Assembly (NCBI RefSeq): GCF_022557175.1
Contig: NZ_CP092915.1
Coordinates: 3,968,001 to 4,032,000, forward strand
Length of the DNA: 64,000 nucleotides
Source: Mycolicibacterium sp. YH-1
Lineage (GTDB): Bacteria > Actinomycetota > Actinomycetes > Mycobacteriales > Mycobacteriaceae
Reading direction: 5' to 3'
This document shows, piece by piece, positions 54,018 to 63,954 of the stretch. A model generated the notes under the pieces. That model did no database searches and was not told the origin of the DNA. It saw only the letters and a program-made list of their open reading frames with translations. Numbering within the stretch: position 1 is the stretch's first letter; every line of letters begins with the position of its first letter. Both the position numbers and the translations under genes were made by a program.

Positions 54018-55724
54018 ATGGACGACTATCCCTTCGACCTCGGTGGGTACACGCGCCCCATCACGACGACGTCGGCGACGGCTCAACGGTGGTTCGACCG
54101 CGGCCTGAACTGGGTATTCGCCTACAACCACGAAGAGGCCGCGCTCTGCTTCGGCAAGGCGCTGGAGCATGATCCGGGCTGCGCGATGGCGCACTGGGGT
54201 CTGGCATACGTGGCGGGACCGAACTACAACCGGCCGTGGGAGCTGTTCGACGACGACGAGATCATCGAGACGCTGCGGACGTCACGGCAGTCGTGCGCTC
54301 TCGCGCGAGACAACGCCGATGGTGCGTCCCCGGTCGAGCGCGCGCTGATCGACGCGCTCCAAACCCGTTACCAGTCCGAGGTTCCCGCCCCGGATCTCTA
54401 CGTGTGGAGCGCGGAGTACACCGATGCGATGCGCGGGGTGCACCGGGAGTTCGGTGATGACCCCGACGTCGCCACCCTGTTCGCCGAGGCGATGATGAAC
54501 CGCACGCCTTGGCAGATGTGGGAGCTGCGCAGCGGACTGCCCACGGCGGGTGCCGACACGCTCGAGTGCCGCGCGGTCCTCGAAGCGGCGATCGACCACA
54601 ACCGCGCCGCGGGCCGCGGGCCGCACCCCGGGCTGTGGCACCTCTACGTCCATCTCATGGAGATGTCGCCCACCCCGGAGTCAGCGCTGCGGGTCGGTGA
54701 CGAATTGCGGCGTCTGGTACCGGATTCCGGTCATCTCGCGCACATGCCGACCCATATCGATGTGCTGTGCGGCAACTATCAGGACGTCGTCGACTGGAAC
54801 CACATCGGCATCGAGCGGGACGTCCGCTATTGGAAACACGCCGGGGCACTCAACTTCTACTCGCTCTACCGGGTGCACAACTATCACTTCAAGCTCTACG
54901 GCGCGATGTTCCTCGGCCAGTTCGAGCCCGCGATTGACGCCGTCGCAGCGATGCACGACACCATCCCCGACGAGCTCGTCCGCATGGAGAGCCCCGCCAT
55001 GGCCGACTGGCTGGAGGGCTACATGTCGATCGGGACCCATGCCCTCGTTCGATTCGGCAAGTGGCAGGAGCTCATCGACGATCCGCTGCCCACCGACCCC
55101 GATGTCTACTCCATGACGACCGCGATGAACTTCTACGGCAAGGGCGTCGCGTATGCCGCACTGAAGCAGCACGATGCCGCAGCCGAGGCGCAGCGGAACT
55201 TCGAGGCGGCCGCGGCGGCCGTCCCGGAGACCAGACGCGTACACGTGGTGCCCTGCCAGGACATCCTCGGGGTCGCCCGTGAGGTTTTGGCTGGCGAGAT
55301 CGCCTATCACGCAGGTGAATACGATGGCGCCTTCCACCATCTCCGAAACGCGGTGCGACGTGAGGACGATCTGCCCTACGACGAGCCGTGGGGCTGGATG
55401 ATGCCAAGCCGTCACGCCCTGGGCGCACTCCTGCTCGAGCAGGGTCATCTCGAGGAGGCCGCCGCCGTCTATGAGGCCGATCTGGGGCTGACGGACGAGG
55501 TGATCCGTTCCAACCGGCACCCCAACAACGTGTGGGCCCTGCTCGGACTGCACCGCGTCTACGAGGCCCTCGGGCGCACCGCGGAGGCGCGCGTCATCAA
55601 GCCGCTGCTCGACGTGGCCTCGGCACGAGCGGACACCTCGATAGCGTCGTCATGCTTCTGCAGCCGACCACTGGATGCCTCGGCACCGCCGGCCGGTGAC
55701 AGCACCGGATGCTGCTCCGCCTGA
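54018..55724 (+). CDS. TPR repeat protein with a cysteine-rich C-terminal tail
   Basis: A 568-residue, soluble, helical protein of unknown function. It contains TPR-like units (for example FDRGLNWVFAYNHEEAALCF, HDPGCAMAHWGLAYVAGPNYNRPW, MNFYGKGVAYAALKQHDAAAEA, GALLLEQGHLEEAAAVYEADL). It has many conserved His, Trp and Tyr residues, such as HPGLWHLYVHLMEMSP and HLAHMPTHIDVL, which suggests a binding or catalytic pocket. The tail (SSCFCSRP and GCCSA) has four cysteines and could bind metal. It has no clear operon partner, being divergent from the NCS1 gene and convergent with the ABC binding-protein gene. Confidence 0.8.
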   Translation: MDDYPFDLGGYTRPITTTSATAQRWFDRGLNWVFAYNHEEAALCFGKALEHDPGCAMAHWGLAYVAGPNYNRPWELFDDDEIIETLRTSRQSCALARDNADGASPVERALIDALQTRYQSEVPAPDLYVWSAEYTDAMRGVHREFGDDPDVATLFAEAMMNRTPWQMWELRSGLPTAGADTLECRAVLEAAIDHNRAAGRGPHPGLWHLYVHLMEMSPTPESALRVGDELRRLVPDSGHLAHMPTHIDVLCGNYQDVVDWNHIGIERDVRYWKHAGALNFYSLYRVHNYHFKLYGAMFLGQFEPAIDAVAAMHDTIPDELVRMESPAMADWLEGYMSIGTHALVRFGKWQELIDDPLPTDPDVYSMTTAMNFYGKGVAYAALKQHDAAAEAQRNFEAAAAAVPETRRVHVVPCQDILGVAREVLAGEIAYHAGEYDGAFHHLRNAVRREDDLPYDEPWGWMMPSRHALGALLLEQGHLEEAAAVYEADLGLTDEVIRSNRHPNNVWALLGLHRVYEALGRTAEARVIKPLLDVASARADTSIASSCFCSRPLDASAPPAGDSTGCCSA

Positions 55725-55731
55725 CAGGGCT

Positions 55732-55775
55732 CCGGGACTAGGCCGGACACCGAGAGGTGCCCGACCTGGTCCCGG
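55732..55775. terminator. Imperfect 20-bp stem-loop between convergent genes
   Basis: CCGGGACTAGGCCGGACACC pairs with the following 20 bases (55756-55775) with 17 of 20 matches around a GAGA loop. It fills the 56-base gap between the convergent TPR and ABC binding-protein genes, as expected of a bidirectional terminator. Confidence 0.65.
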
Positions 55776-55780
55776 GGCAG

Positions 55781-57556
55781 TCAGCTTCCCGTCACCGCGA
55801 TATTGGTGAGGTCTGGACCGTTGCCAAGCGACTGCCACGTCCAGTTGGTCACCCGATCGGATGTCGGATTGGACTTCACCCGCTCGATCAACGGGAACCA
55901 CGCGAGGTCCTTCGTGGCGATCTCGTTCGCCTGCCTCCAGTGCGGCGCGGAGTCCTCTGCCGAGAAGGCCTGTGTGACGGCGGCATTGAGCTGCGGGTTG
56001 TCGTATGTGACGCCGTTCCAGGTGCCGCCCGGTGCGAAGTCGGAGTCCAGCCAACCGCCTAGCGTCATCCGTGCACTGTTGCCCTGCCAGTCCGGAGTCC
56101 AGTTCGTGATCGCCAGGTCCCACTGATCGAGCTTCGACTTGTCGCCCAGGAACGCGCTGAACGTGCCCCAGCTCTCCCCCGGGATCGGCGTCAGCCGTAC
56201 TGTGATTCCGCTGCGGGCCGCCGCGTTCTGCACGGAGGTGGCGATCTTCTCGAACTCCGGGGTGTTGCGGTAGGCCACGTTAACTGTCAGGTTCTGCTGG
56301 CCCGCCTGGGTGAGCAGGTCCTTGGCCTTCTCCGGGTCACCCTTGTCCTCCGGTGTGGGATAGGGATTCTCGTCGGTGTATCCGACGATTGTCGACGTGA
56401 GGATCTCGTTGCTGGGGATCGCGGAGTCCGGTCCGCCGAGACCGCGGACGACGTCACTGCGGTTGAGCGAGTAGTTGAACGCCTGGCGCACGCGCAGATC
56501 CTTGAACGCGCTCTGGGCGGGTGTCTTCGGTTCGGCGGGGTTGTTCCAGCTGATGAAGACTGCCGATCCGCTGGCGGACTTGTGCAGACGCTCGGGGTCG
56601 GTCTGCTTGTAGGACGCTATGACGTTGGCTGGGTATGCCCTGATGTAGAGGCCGATATCGGCGGTGCCGGTCTGGATCTGCTGGGACGCGGCGTCCGCCG
56701 AGGCGACGGTCGTGTCGAACACGATCTCATCGGCGTAGGCGTTGCGGGGATCTCCTTCGGCGTTGTAGTTCTCGGCCCTCTTCAACGTCAACTGCTTGCC
56801 CTGGTCGTAGGAGGCGATGGAGTAGGGACCGCTGGAGGCGTAGTTCTGTCGGAACTCGAGGCTGTCGGCGTAGTACTTGGACACCACCTCCTCGGGCAGC
56901 GGGCTGACGAAGTTGAGCGTGAGGATGTCGAGGATGTCGCTGGCAGGCTGTGTGAGCGTCAGCTGAAACGTCTTGTCGTCCAGTGCCTTCACACCGCTGA
57001 TGTCGTGCGTGTCGATGAACTCCTTGGCCGCGACCAGGTCGCCCGTGGGCACCTTGGCGAACTCGTCGGCGTACTCCTCGAAGCCGGCGAATAGCGCGTT
57101 GTAGTAGGTGATCGCGCTGACCTGGGCGTTCGGATCGGGGAAGCGCTTGATCGCGTAGACGAAGTCCTGGGCGGTGATCGGTCGCGTACTGGCCCCCGAG
57201 AACGCGATGTCATCGCGCAGGTGGAACGTGTACGTCAAGCGGTCGGGGCTGACATCCCAGCTCTCGGCGAGATCGGGAACCACCTTGGTGTCGTCGCCGA
57301 TGCTGTTCTTGTCACCCGCGTATGTGACCAGCTGCCGGGTGAGCGCCCGAATGACCTGCCACGACTCCGCCGAGTACGCGATCAACGGGTCCAGTGCGTC
57401 GACATCGCCCACCGAGGCGATGCGCAACGTACCGCCGTGCAGTGCGGCCGGATCGGCCGTCGTCGAGTCAGCGCCGTCGGTACTGCAGGCCGCCAACGCG
57501 ACTGACACGGCGAGCGTGGCGACGAGGGCGACGAATCGCCGTCCGGGGTTTCTCAT
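55781..57556 (-). CDS. ABC importer substrate-binding lipoprotein, oligopeptide/family 5 (DppA type)
   Basis: A 591-residue lipoprotein with signal peptide and LAAC lipobox (Cys24). The mature part matches family 5 solute-binding proteins: GGTLRIASVGDVDALDPLIAY, SWDVSPDRLTYTFHLRDDIAFSG, VRQAFNYSLNRSDVVRG. These bind peptides, nickel or small organic ligands, and not only peptides. It is the last gene of the ATPase-permease-permease-binding protein run on the minus strand. Nearness to NtaA-like and Eis-like genes suggests a non-peptide organic ligand, but this is open. Confidence 0.92.
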   Translation of the reverse strand: MRNPGRRFVALVATLAVSVALAACSTDGADSTTADPAALHGGTLRIASVGDVDALDPLIAYSAESWQVIRALTRQLVTYAGDKNSIGDDTKVVPDLAESWDVSPDRLTYTFHLRDDIAFSGASTRPITAQDFVYAIKRFPDPNAQVSAITYYNALFAGFEEYADEFAKVPTGDLVAAKEFIDTHDISGVKALDDKTFQLTLTQPASDILDILTLNFVSPLPEEVVSKYYADSLEFRQNYASSGPYSIASYDQGKQLTLKRAENYNAEGDPRNAYADEIVFDTTVASADAASQQIQTGTADIGLYIRAYPANVIASYKQTDPERLHKSASGSAVFISWNNPAEPKTPAQSAFKDLRVRQAFNYSLNRSDVVRGLGGPDSAIPSNEILTSTIVGYTDENPYPTPEDKGDPEKAKDLLTQAGQQNLTVNVAYRNTPEFEKIATSVQNAAARSGITVRLTPIPGESWGTFSAFLGDKSKLDQWDLAITNWTPDWQGNSARMTLGGWLDSDFAPGGTWNGVTYDNPQLNAAVTQAFSAEDSAPHWRQANEIATKDLAWFPLIERVKSNPTSDRVTNWTWQSLGNGPDLTNIAVTGS

Positions 57557-57584
57557 GCTTCTCCTTCTTTAGTGAGATCTGGGC

Positions 57585-58568
57585 TCATTTGGCGCTGCGC
57601 GAGTGCGTGACGACGTCGACGGCGAAGGTGGTGATCACGAAGATCACCGCGCCGAGCAGGGTCACGCCGATCACCACCGGCGCGTCACCGGACTTGGCCG
57701 CGCTGACCGCGAGCCTGCCGACACCGTCGAGTCCGAAGATCTGCTCGGTGATGATGGCTCCACCGAGAATGGTGGCGAACTCGATACCGCCGAGGGTCAG
57801 GATGGGGTTCAACGCCGCCGAGAGGGCATGGTCGAAGTACACGCGTTGCGGTGCAACACCCTTCGCCCGGGCGGTGCGAATGTAGTCCTTACCCGCGACC
57901 TCGAGCACGGAGGCGCGCACCACCCGTTGAAAGACTCCGACCTCGGCGAGCACCAGCGTCAGCCATGGCAGCAGCAGATGCTGCGCCCACCTCGCGGGCG
58001 ACTCGGTCAGTGGCACGTATCCCCCACCCGGGAAGATCCTCACCCCAGCCAGCGAGAGCTGGAAGTAGAAGACGTAGAGCAGTCCGACACCGGTGACGAA
58101 GGTGGGCACCGCGAGCGCGGCATACGACAGGGCGCTCGTCGCCGCGTCGAACACGCCACCCGGCCTGCGGGCGGCGTACACCCCCAACACTATCGAGAGC
58201 AGCGCCCACAGCAGCAGCGCGCCGACCGCCAGGCTCACGGTGACCGGGATCTTCTCGATGATGAGTTCTGTGACCGGCCGCTGCGATCGGTACGAGTATC
58301 CGAGGCTCGGCGGCCAGTTCAGCAGGCCTGTCGGCGTGCCCTTGATCTCCGGGCCCCGCACCACGTAGTGCCACAGCTGGACGTACCACGGGTCGTTGAG
58401 GCGCAAGCTGTTCGCGATCGCGGAAACCGTTTCCTCCGAGGCATTCTCGGGTGCGAGCATTCGGGCCGGGTTCTGATATGCGATGCGCGTCAGTCCGAAT
58501 GTGATCAGGACGACGACGGAGACGGTGACGACCATGCGGAAGGATCGCCAGAGCAGGAATCGATTCAA
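57585..58568 (-). CDS. ABC permease, DppB type
   Basis: Integral membrane subunit, 327 residues with about six helices. It has the usual DppB features: an N-terminal helix VVVLITFGLTRIAYQNPARML, the extracytoplasmic part, SLAVGALLLWALLSIVLGVYAARRPG, and the ATPase-contact loop YIRTARAKGVAPQRVYFDHALS. The start codon has good context 10 bases after the DppC-type gene ends, so translation is probably linked. Confidence 0.93.
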   Translation of the reverse strand: MNRFLLWRSFRMVVTVSVVVLITFGLTRIAYQNPARMLAPENASEETVSAIANSLRLNDPWYVQLWHYVVRGPEIKGTPTGLLNWPPSLGYSYRSQRPVTELIIEKIPVTVSLAVGALLLWALLSIVLGVYAARRPGGVFDAATSALSYAALAVPTFVTGVGLLYVFYFQLSLAGVRIFPGGGYVPLTESPARWAQHLLLPWLTLVLAEVGVFQRVVRASVLEVAGKDYIRTARAKGVAPQRVYFDHALSAALNPILTLGGIEFATILGGAIITEQIFGLDGVGRLAVSAAKSGDAPVVIGVTLLGAVIFVITTFAVDVVTHSRSAK

Positions 58569-58578
58569 CAGCGTTACC

Positions 58579-59517
58579 TCACGCCGCGGTCGGGTCGAAG
58601 CGGCTACGCAACCGGGTGGCCAGCAGATTGAAGCCGAGGACGGTGAGGAACAGGGCGAATGCGGGTGCGATCAGCATCCAGGGTTGGGTCTGGTAGAGCG
58701 CGGAGTCCTGGGCGTTGGCGATCATATTGCCCCAGCTCGGTGTCGGCGGCCGGATTCCCACGCCGAGATAGGACAGCGACGCCTCGGCGATGATGTTGGT
58801 GGGCAGTTGCACCGCCCAGTAGATGACGATCGTCGGAAGGATGGTCGGCAGAATCTCGCGGGTCAGCACCCGCGCGTGTGACGCTCCGGAACCCACCGCC
58901 GCCAGCACGAACGGCTTGGCCTTGACCTCGATCACCAGATTGCGCACCAGGCGTGCGAAGTACGTCCACGAGAACAGGGCGATCACGCCGATCACCACCA
59001 CCGCCGGGTTCACCAACGTGGTGCCCGCGGTACCGCGGTTGAGCGTGACGACGCTGAGGGCGGTGACCAGGAAGGGGAAGGCCAGCGCGACGTTGGTCGC
59101 CTCGGAGGCCACGGCATCGACGCGGCCTCCGAAGTACCCGCCGACGAGCCCGACCAACACGCCGACCAGCATCGCGATGGTTGTTGCCGGGATGCCGATG
59201 GCGAGGGAGACCCTTGCGCCGTAGAGGGTTCGGATCAGCACGTCGCGTCCGCTGCCGTCCGCACCGAGTAGGAATCCGTTGCCGCCGGAGATCGGCAGCC
59301 CAGCGGCATCGAGGGTCTCGTCGGGGAACTGTGCATCGGGTCCGTGCCCGACCAGGGCCGCGAACACCGGAGCCAGTAGCGCCGCCAGCACCACAACGCC
59401 GACGATCGCACCACCGGCAATCAGCCCGGGATCGGTGAACGCAGAGCGCCATCGCCCCTTGCGAGACGGGGCACCAGCCGGCTCGGAGACCGGTGCCTGC
59501 ATCAGCAGTTGACTCAC
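58579..59517 (-). CDS. ABC permease, DppC type
   Basis: Second membrane subunit, 312 residues. It has the DppC N-terminal cytoplasmic segment, the FLLGADGSGRDVLIRTLYGARVSLAIG motif, and the ATPase-contact loop FVLAAVGSGASHARVLTREILP. The start is a GTG within the stop of the dual-ATPase gene (GTGA). It pairs with the DppB-type permease to form the channel. Confidence 0.93.
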   Translation of the reverse strand: MSQLLMQAPVSEPAGAPSRKGRWRSAFTDPGLIAGGAIVGVVVLAALLAPVFAALVGHGPDAQFPDETLDAAGLPISGGNGFLLGADGSGRDVLIRTLYGARVSLAIGIPATTIAMLVGVLVGLVGGYFGGRVDAVASEATNVALAFPFLVTALSVVTLNRGTAGTTLVNPAVVVIGVIALFSWTYFARLVRNLVIEVKAKPFVLAAVGSGASHARVLTREILPTILPTIVIYWAVQLPTNIIAEASLSYLGVGIRPPTPSWGNMIANAQDSALYQTQPWMLIAPAFALFLTVLGFNLLATRLRSRFDPTAA

Positions 59518-61148
59518 GAGGCCCGAGCCCCGTCGATGCGCGGCACAGCGTCCAGCAGCGTGCGGGTGTAACTGGACTGGGGATTGCCGAAAACCTCCGC
59601 CACGGTGCCGGTCTCCTCGACACCGTCGGGTCCGAGCACGACAACGCGCTGGGCGATCGACGACACCACACCGAGGTCATGGGTGATGAACAGGAACGCG
59701 GTGTGCCGGACTCTGACGAGATCGGCGACCAGTGTGAGGATCTCGGCCTGCGTGGTGACGTCCAGTGACGACAGTGCCTCATCGGAGACGATGAGTGCGG
59801 GGTCGAGCACGAGTGCCCGTGCGATCGCGACGCGCTGCCGTTGTCCGCCGGAGAGTTCGGCCGGGTAGCGCTGCAGCAGGTCGCGGTCGACGCGGGCAGC
59901 CGCGGCGGCCTGCCCGACGCGGGAGGGGACCTCAGCGCGGTCGACGCGCTGCGCGATGAGCGGCGCCGCGAGCGTGTCCGCGACCGTGCGCCGCGGGTGC
60001 AGACTCGAGTACGGGTCCTGGAAGATCATCTGCACCGAACGGCGGGCCGCGGCTGGGAGCGGTGGTATCCCGTCACTCACCCGGGTCGGGTAGGTGGTCT
60101 CACCCAGGGTGACATCGCCGGCGTCGGCGTACTGCAGACCCGCGACGATGCGGCCGACCGTCGACTTGCCCGACCCGGATTCACCGACAAGGCCCACGAC
60201 CTCGCCGGGTTCGATGGTGAAGTCGAGTCCGTCGATGACGGTGCGGCGGGCCCGTCCGGTGCGCGTGCGGTAGGTCTTGCGTAGCCCACGCACCCGGAGC
60301 AACGGCGTCCGCGACGAGCCGTCGGGGACCGTGGGTGCCGGCACCCGGTCCACGCTGTGCAGGCGTGAGGCGGCCAGCAGTTCGCGGGTGTACTCGTGCC
60401 GCGGTTGGGCGAAGATCCGCTGTCGTGGGCCCGATTCCACGACCACGCCACCCCGCACCACCACGACGTCGTCGGCGATGTCAGCGACAACACCGAGGTC
60501 GTGGCTGACGAACACGATCGCGGTGCCGTGATCGTGTTGCAGGCGGCGAAGCAGCGCGATGATGCCTGCCTGGACACTGACGTCCAGCGCGGTGGTGGGT
60601 TCGTCGGCGATGATCAGGGCGGGGTTGCATGCGATGGCGATCGCGATCATCACCCGTTGCCGCATGCCGCCCGAGAACTCGGCGGGATGGCTGCCGTAGG
60701 CGTGCCGCGGGTCTGCGATGCCGACCTCGTCGAGGAGTTCCTCTACGCGTCCGCGCATCTGCCGTCTCGGCACGGCGCGATGGACCCGGAGGGCTTCCTC
60801 GATCTGGGCTCCGACGGTCTTGAAGGGGTGCAGGTTGCTCTGCGGGTCCTGGAAGACGAACCCGATGTCACGCCCGAGGATGCGACGTAACGCCTTCGGC
60901 GAGGTGGCGAGCAGATCCTGATCCGCGAAGCGCACGGTGCCCGTGACCTCGGCGGTGTCCCCGAGCAGACGGGTCGCCGCCAGTAGCGAGGCACTCTTGC
61001 CCGAGCCGGACTCCCCCACGATCGCCAGCGTCTGGCCACGGTTGACGGAGAACGTCAACGACCGCACCGCTGGGACGACCTGCCGTCCACGGGTGCGACT
61101 TCCGGTGTGGATGTTGACGGCGAGATCGGTGACCTCAAAGAGTGCCAT
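59514..61148 (-). CDS. Fused DppD-DppF-type ABC ATPase
   Basis: One 544-residue protein with two nucleotide-binding domains, each with its own motifs: [20 protein letters not shown] and [31 protein letters not shown] in the first; [51 protein letters not shown] in the second. The first domain has the DppD-like C-terminal part ([19 protein letters not shown]). Fusion of the two ATPases is common in actinobacteria for this family. First gene of the four-gene transporter run; the eis-like gene stops 117 bases upstream. Confidence 0.94.
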   Translation of the reverse strand: MALFEVTDLAVNIHTGSRTRGRQVVPAVRSLTFSVNRGQTLAIVGESGSGKSASLLAATRLLGDTAEVTGTVRFADQDLLATSPKALRRILGRDIGFVFQDPQSNLHPFKTVGAQIEEALRVHRAVPRRQMRGRVEELLDEVGIADPRHAYGSHPAEFSGGMRQRVMIAIAIACNPALIIADEPTTALDVSVQAGIIALLRRLQHDHGTAIVFVSHDLGVVADIADDVVVVRGGVVVESGPRQRIFAQPRHEYTRELLAASRLHSVDRVPAPTVPDGSSRTPLLRVRGLRKTYRTRTGRARRTVIDGLDFTIEPGEVVGLVGESGSGKSTVGRIVAGLQYADAGDVTLGETTYPTRVSDGIPPLPAAARRSVQMIFQDPYSSLHPRRTVADTLAAPLIAQRVDRAEVPSRVGQAAAAARVDRDLLQRYPAELSGGQRQRVAIARALVLDPALIVSDEALSSLDVTTQAEILTLVADLVRVRHTAFLFITHDLGVVSSIAQRVVVLGPDGVEETGTVAEVFGNPQSSYTRTLLDAVPRIDGARAS

Positions 61149-61265
61149 CGTCCAGTCTTGGCGCTTGTTTCTCCTTGGGCCCGAACATACTTCGATGGTC
61201 TGTCGATCGGCAGGAAATCTAAACCGTTCTGCTCATCGGGAAGTTATTGCCCGGGATATCAAGCG

Positions 61266-62483
61266 CTAGAAGTAGATTCCCGCATGCGGAGCAGGCCACC
61301 CGCCGAAGAGTGCGTCGGCGGCCTCGAGCGCCGCCTCATCGTGCACCGTGACCAGGCCCGCCAGGGCCAGGGCCTTCCATGTGACACCACCGAGCAGCAG
61401 TGCGCCCAACGTCGCGACGTCGGTGCTCAGCGCGGCGGGCCGGTCGGTGCGGACCGCCCCCGTCGCACCGAGCTCGAACGTCCCCGTGTTGTGCCGCAGA
61501 ATGGGATCCTCGACGGCGACGCTGACAACCGAGTCACCGCTGAAGCTGCGTGCGGCGAGGGCGAGTCCGACGTCGATGATCCGCAGCCACGTCTCGTCGC
61601 GGGTGGCGGTCACGCGGGCGGCGCGCCGGTCCGCCAGGAGCCAGGGAAGCGGATCGTCGAGGGGCAGCGATGTGAAGATCAGACGGTCGACCAGGTCGAG
61701 TTCGATGAGGAACCGCAGCAGGCCAAGGTAGGCGTGCGGGTTCGGTGCGTAGAAGTCGTCGACCACGACCGTGCGCTCGGCGCTGGTGAACCAGCCGTCG
61801 GTGTCCACCGGGTGGTAGCGCACGAAGCCCGTCTCCGATCCCGGCTCGCCAGCCACGGCGACGTAACGGGGGCCGGCGTCGTTCTCGGCACGCAACCGCT
61901 GGTTCGCCCACCACACGCCGGGCCGGTCGATGGTGCCCGGGCGTGTGGGGCGAGCTCGTTCGTAGATGTGCGGCAACGCATCCCACGTCTGTGACGGTTC
62001 GACGAGTCGGACCGGCCCTCCGTCTCCGACATTGGGTCCCAGCCGGGCGCGGGCGCTGCTCACCTCGACGGTCTGCGACGTGCTGGCCACTCCGTAACCG
62101 AACCTGCCGTAGATGGTCGCCTCGGATGCCCGCAGTGTCGCGACCACCTCACCGCGTGTGTGAGCGTCCCGCAGTTGAAATGCCATGAGATCTGATGCGA
62201 TGCCTCGGCGGGTGTATGACGGCAGAACTCCCACATGGGTGACCGCGGCGTGGCCCACACGCCGACCACCGGGCACCGTCAGGGTGCTGCCCGCGGAGTC
62301 GGTGGTGGCGACGAGCTGACCGGCGACGAACGCCCCGACCGTGCGGCCTGGCTCGACGAGCTTGCCGATCGCGCCGGACTCCAGCGCGGAAAGCGGCCTG
62401 AACCCCACCATCGCCGTGCGGAAGAGGTTGGCCGCAGCGACGAGGTCGCTCTCGTCGGTCAGGACCCGGATGTCGGCGCTCAC
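61266..62483 (-). CDS. eis: Eis-type GNAT N-acetyltransferase
   Basis: Acetyl-CoA-dependent acetyltransferase of the enhanced intracellular survival family, which acetylates amines of aminoglycosides, lysine side chains and other polyamines. The 405-residue protein has the N-terminal GNAT motif A THVGVLPSYTRRGIASDLM, the tyrosine in ATIYGRFGYG (about 125, general acid in the family) and a free C-terminal phenylalanine carboxylate (HAGIYF), the general base in Eis. The central and C-terminal SCP2-like domains are present. The start is a GTG overlapping the LLM stop (GTGA). The substrate here is open. Confidence 0.92.
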   Translation of the reverse strand: MSADIRVLTDESDLVAAANLFRTAMVGFRPLSALESGAIGKLVEPGRTVGAFVAGQLVATTDSAGSTLTVPGGRRVGHAAVTHVGVLPSYTRRGIASDLMAFQLRDAHTRGEVVATLRASEATIYGRFGYGVASTSQTVEVSSARARLGPNVGDGGPVRLVEPSQTWDALPHIYERARPTRPGTIDRPGVWWANQRLRAENDAGPRYVAVAGEPGSETGFVRYHPVDTDGWFTSAERTVVVDDFYAPNPHAYLGLLRFLIELDLVDRLIFTSLPLDDPLPWLLADRRAARVTATRDETWLRIIDVGLALAARSFSGDSVVSVAVEDPILRHNTGTFELGATGAVRTDRPAALSTDVATLGALLLGGVTWKALALAGLVTVHDEAALEAADALFGGWPAPHAGIYF

Positions 62484-63898
62484 CGCACGGCGCCCTTGTC
62501 GCTGCGCCGAGGGGTGCGACGGTATCGCGCTGCAGGGTGGTCGTCGCGGACGTGGTCGCTGCCATGCAGGCGGCGGCGCAGGGTGGTGGGCTCGGTTGGG
62601 CGAGGCCGGAGTCGACCGCGGCGATCCAGCTCCGGCACGACGAGATCGGCGAAGTCGGTAAAGCTGTCCGGGTTCACCACCTGCATCAGGTTGATGCCCT
62701 GGGTATTGCTGGCGGCCAACCAGTCCTCGATGTCGTCGGCCACGGCCGTCGGTGTGCCGACGAACGTGCGCGAGCGCCCCAGCCCCGTCTTGGGCGCCAA
62801 GGCCTCGCGCAATGTCCACGCCCTGTCGGCAGCAGCGAACATGGACAGCAGAGAGCGGTTCGAGTCCGTGTCGTGGTGTCCGATGACGGCATCGAGGTCC
62901 TCCGCCGAGAAGTCGATGCCGGTGCTGGCCGAGTAGTGGGCCAGTGCCCCCTCGACGCTGAAGTACGACTGATAGTCGGCCAGCTTGGCCCGCGCGCCAC
63001 CCTCGGTGTCGTCGACGACCACCGACACCGCGCTGACGAACTCCAACGAGTCGGGGTCCCGTCCCTGCCCGGCGGCGCTGGCCCGGATGGCATCGACACT
63101 GCGGCGGATTCCCTCGGCATCGGCGCCCGCGACGAACACGACCTCGGCGTGCCGACCGGCGAAACGCTGCCCCCGCGGCGACCCTCCCGCCTGCAACAAC
63201 AGCGGTGTGCGCTGCCGGCTTGGCTCGCTGAGATGCGCGTCGGGCACGGAGAAATAGCGTCCCTCGTGCCCGATGGCGTGCACCTTGTCGGGATCCGTGT
63301 AGAGCCCGTTCGCACGGTCGCGCACGACCGCGTCGTCCTCCCACGAGCCCTCCCACAGCTTGAACACGACGTCGAGGAACTCCTCGGCCCGTTCGTAGCG
63401 CTCGTCGTGCGGGATCTGGCGGCTCAACCCGAGGTTGCGGGCGGCGCTGTCGAGCTGTGAGGTCACCACATTCCATGCCACCCTGCCGCCGGTGAGATGG
63501 TCGAGTGTCGTGAACTTGCGGGCCAGAAGGTACGGGTGTTCGTACGTCGTCGAGACGGTCACCCCGAAGCCCAGATCCTTGGTTGCCGCGGCAAGCGCCG
63601 ACACCAACAACAGCGGATCGTCGACGGGCGACTGCGTGCCGGTGCGCAGCGACGCGGCCGCGCTGCCGCCATGGGTGTCGAGCAACCCGAGCGCATCGGC
63701 CAGGAAGAAGGTGTCGAACCGCCCGCGATCCAGGATCTGCGCGAGTTCTACCCAGTAGTCGATGGTGGTGTATCGGTGGGTTTGATCCCGTGGATGGCGC
63801 CACAACCCGTAGTTGACGTGCGATACCGAGTTCATCGAGAACCCGTTGAGGATGATGGGCCTGGTCGGTGCGGCGTCCTGACCTCGATGACGTGTCAC
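62480..63898 (-). CDS. Second NtaA-family flavin-dependent monooxygenase
   Basis: FMN-dependent luciferase-like monooxygenase of about 472 residues. It has ILNGFSMNSVSHVNYGLW, FDTFFLADALGLLDTHGG, YEHPYLLARKFTTLDHLTGGRVAWNVVTSQLDSAARNLG, HDERYERAEEFLDVVFKLWEGSWEDDAVV and LLLQAGGSPRGQRFAGRHAEVVFVAG, all typical of the NtaA/SoxA/DszA group. The C-terminal 40 residues are a basic extension with many Arg. I chose the GTG with AGGG nine bases upstream; an ATG at 63922 is also possible. It precedes and overlaps the eis-like gene and lies near the DppABCD-type importer, which together suggest uptake and oxidative breakdown of one compound class. Confidence 0.9.
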   Translation of the reverse strand: MTRHRGQDAAPTRPIILNGFSMNSVSHVNYGLWRHPRDQTHRYTTIDYWVELAQILDRGRFDTFFLADALGLLDTHGGSAAASLRTGTQSPVDDPLLLVSALAAATKDLGFGVTVSTTYEHPYLLARKFTTLDHLTGGRVAWNVVTSQLDSAARNLGLSRQIPHDERYERAEEFLDVVFKLWEGSWEDDAVVRDRANGLYTDPDKVHAIGHEGRYFSVPDAHLSEPSRQRTPLLLQAGGSPRGQRFAGRHAEVVFVAGADAEGIRRSVDAIRASAAGQGRDPDSLEFVSAVSVVVDDTEGGARAKLADYQSYFSVEGALAHYSASTGIDFSAEDLDAVIGHHDTDSNRSLLSMFAAADRAWTLREALAPKTGLGRSRTFVGTPTAVADDIEDWLAASNTQGINLMQVVNPDSFTDFADLVVPELDRRGRLRPRPTEPTTLRRRLHGSDHVRDDHPAARYRRTPRRSDKGAVR

Positions 63899-63954
63899 GG
63901 TCGGCAACCCTACGAACCGCATTCGCCGATGGCGACGGTTAGACGCGGCGGGAG

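Noticed and set aside
57603..58631. 342-codon plus-strand frame opposite the DppB-type permease
   Set aside because: Polar low-complexity shadow without conserved features.
61266..63803. 845-residue fusion ending in Eis
   Set aside because: The first 440 residues are a different frame of the NtaA-like gene. The Eis start overlaps that gene's stop, so these are two coupled genes and not one fusion.
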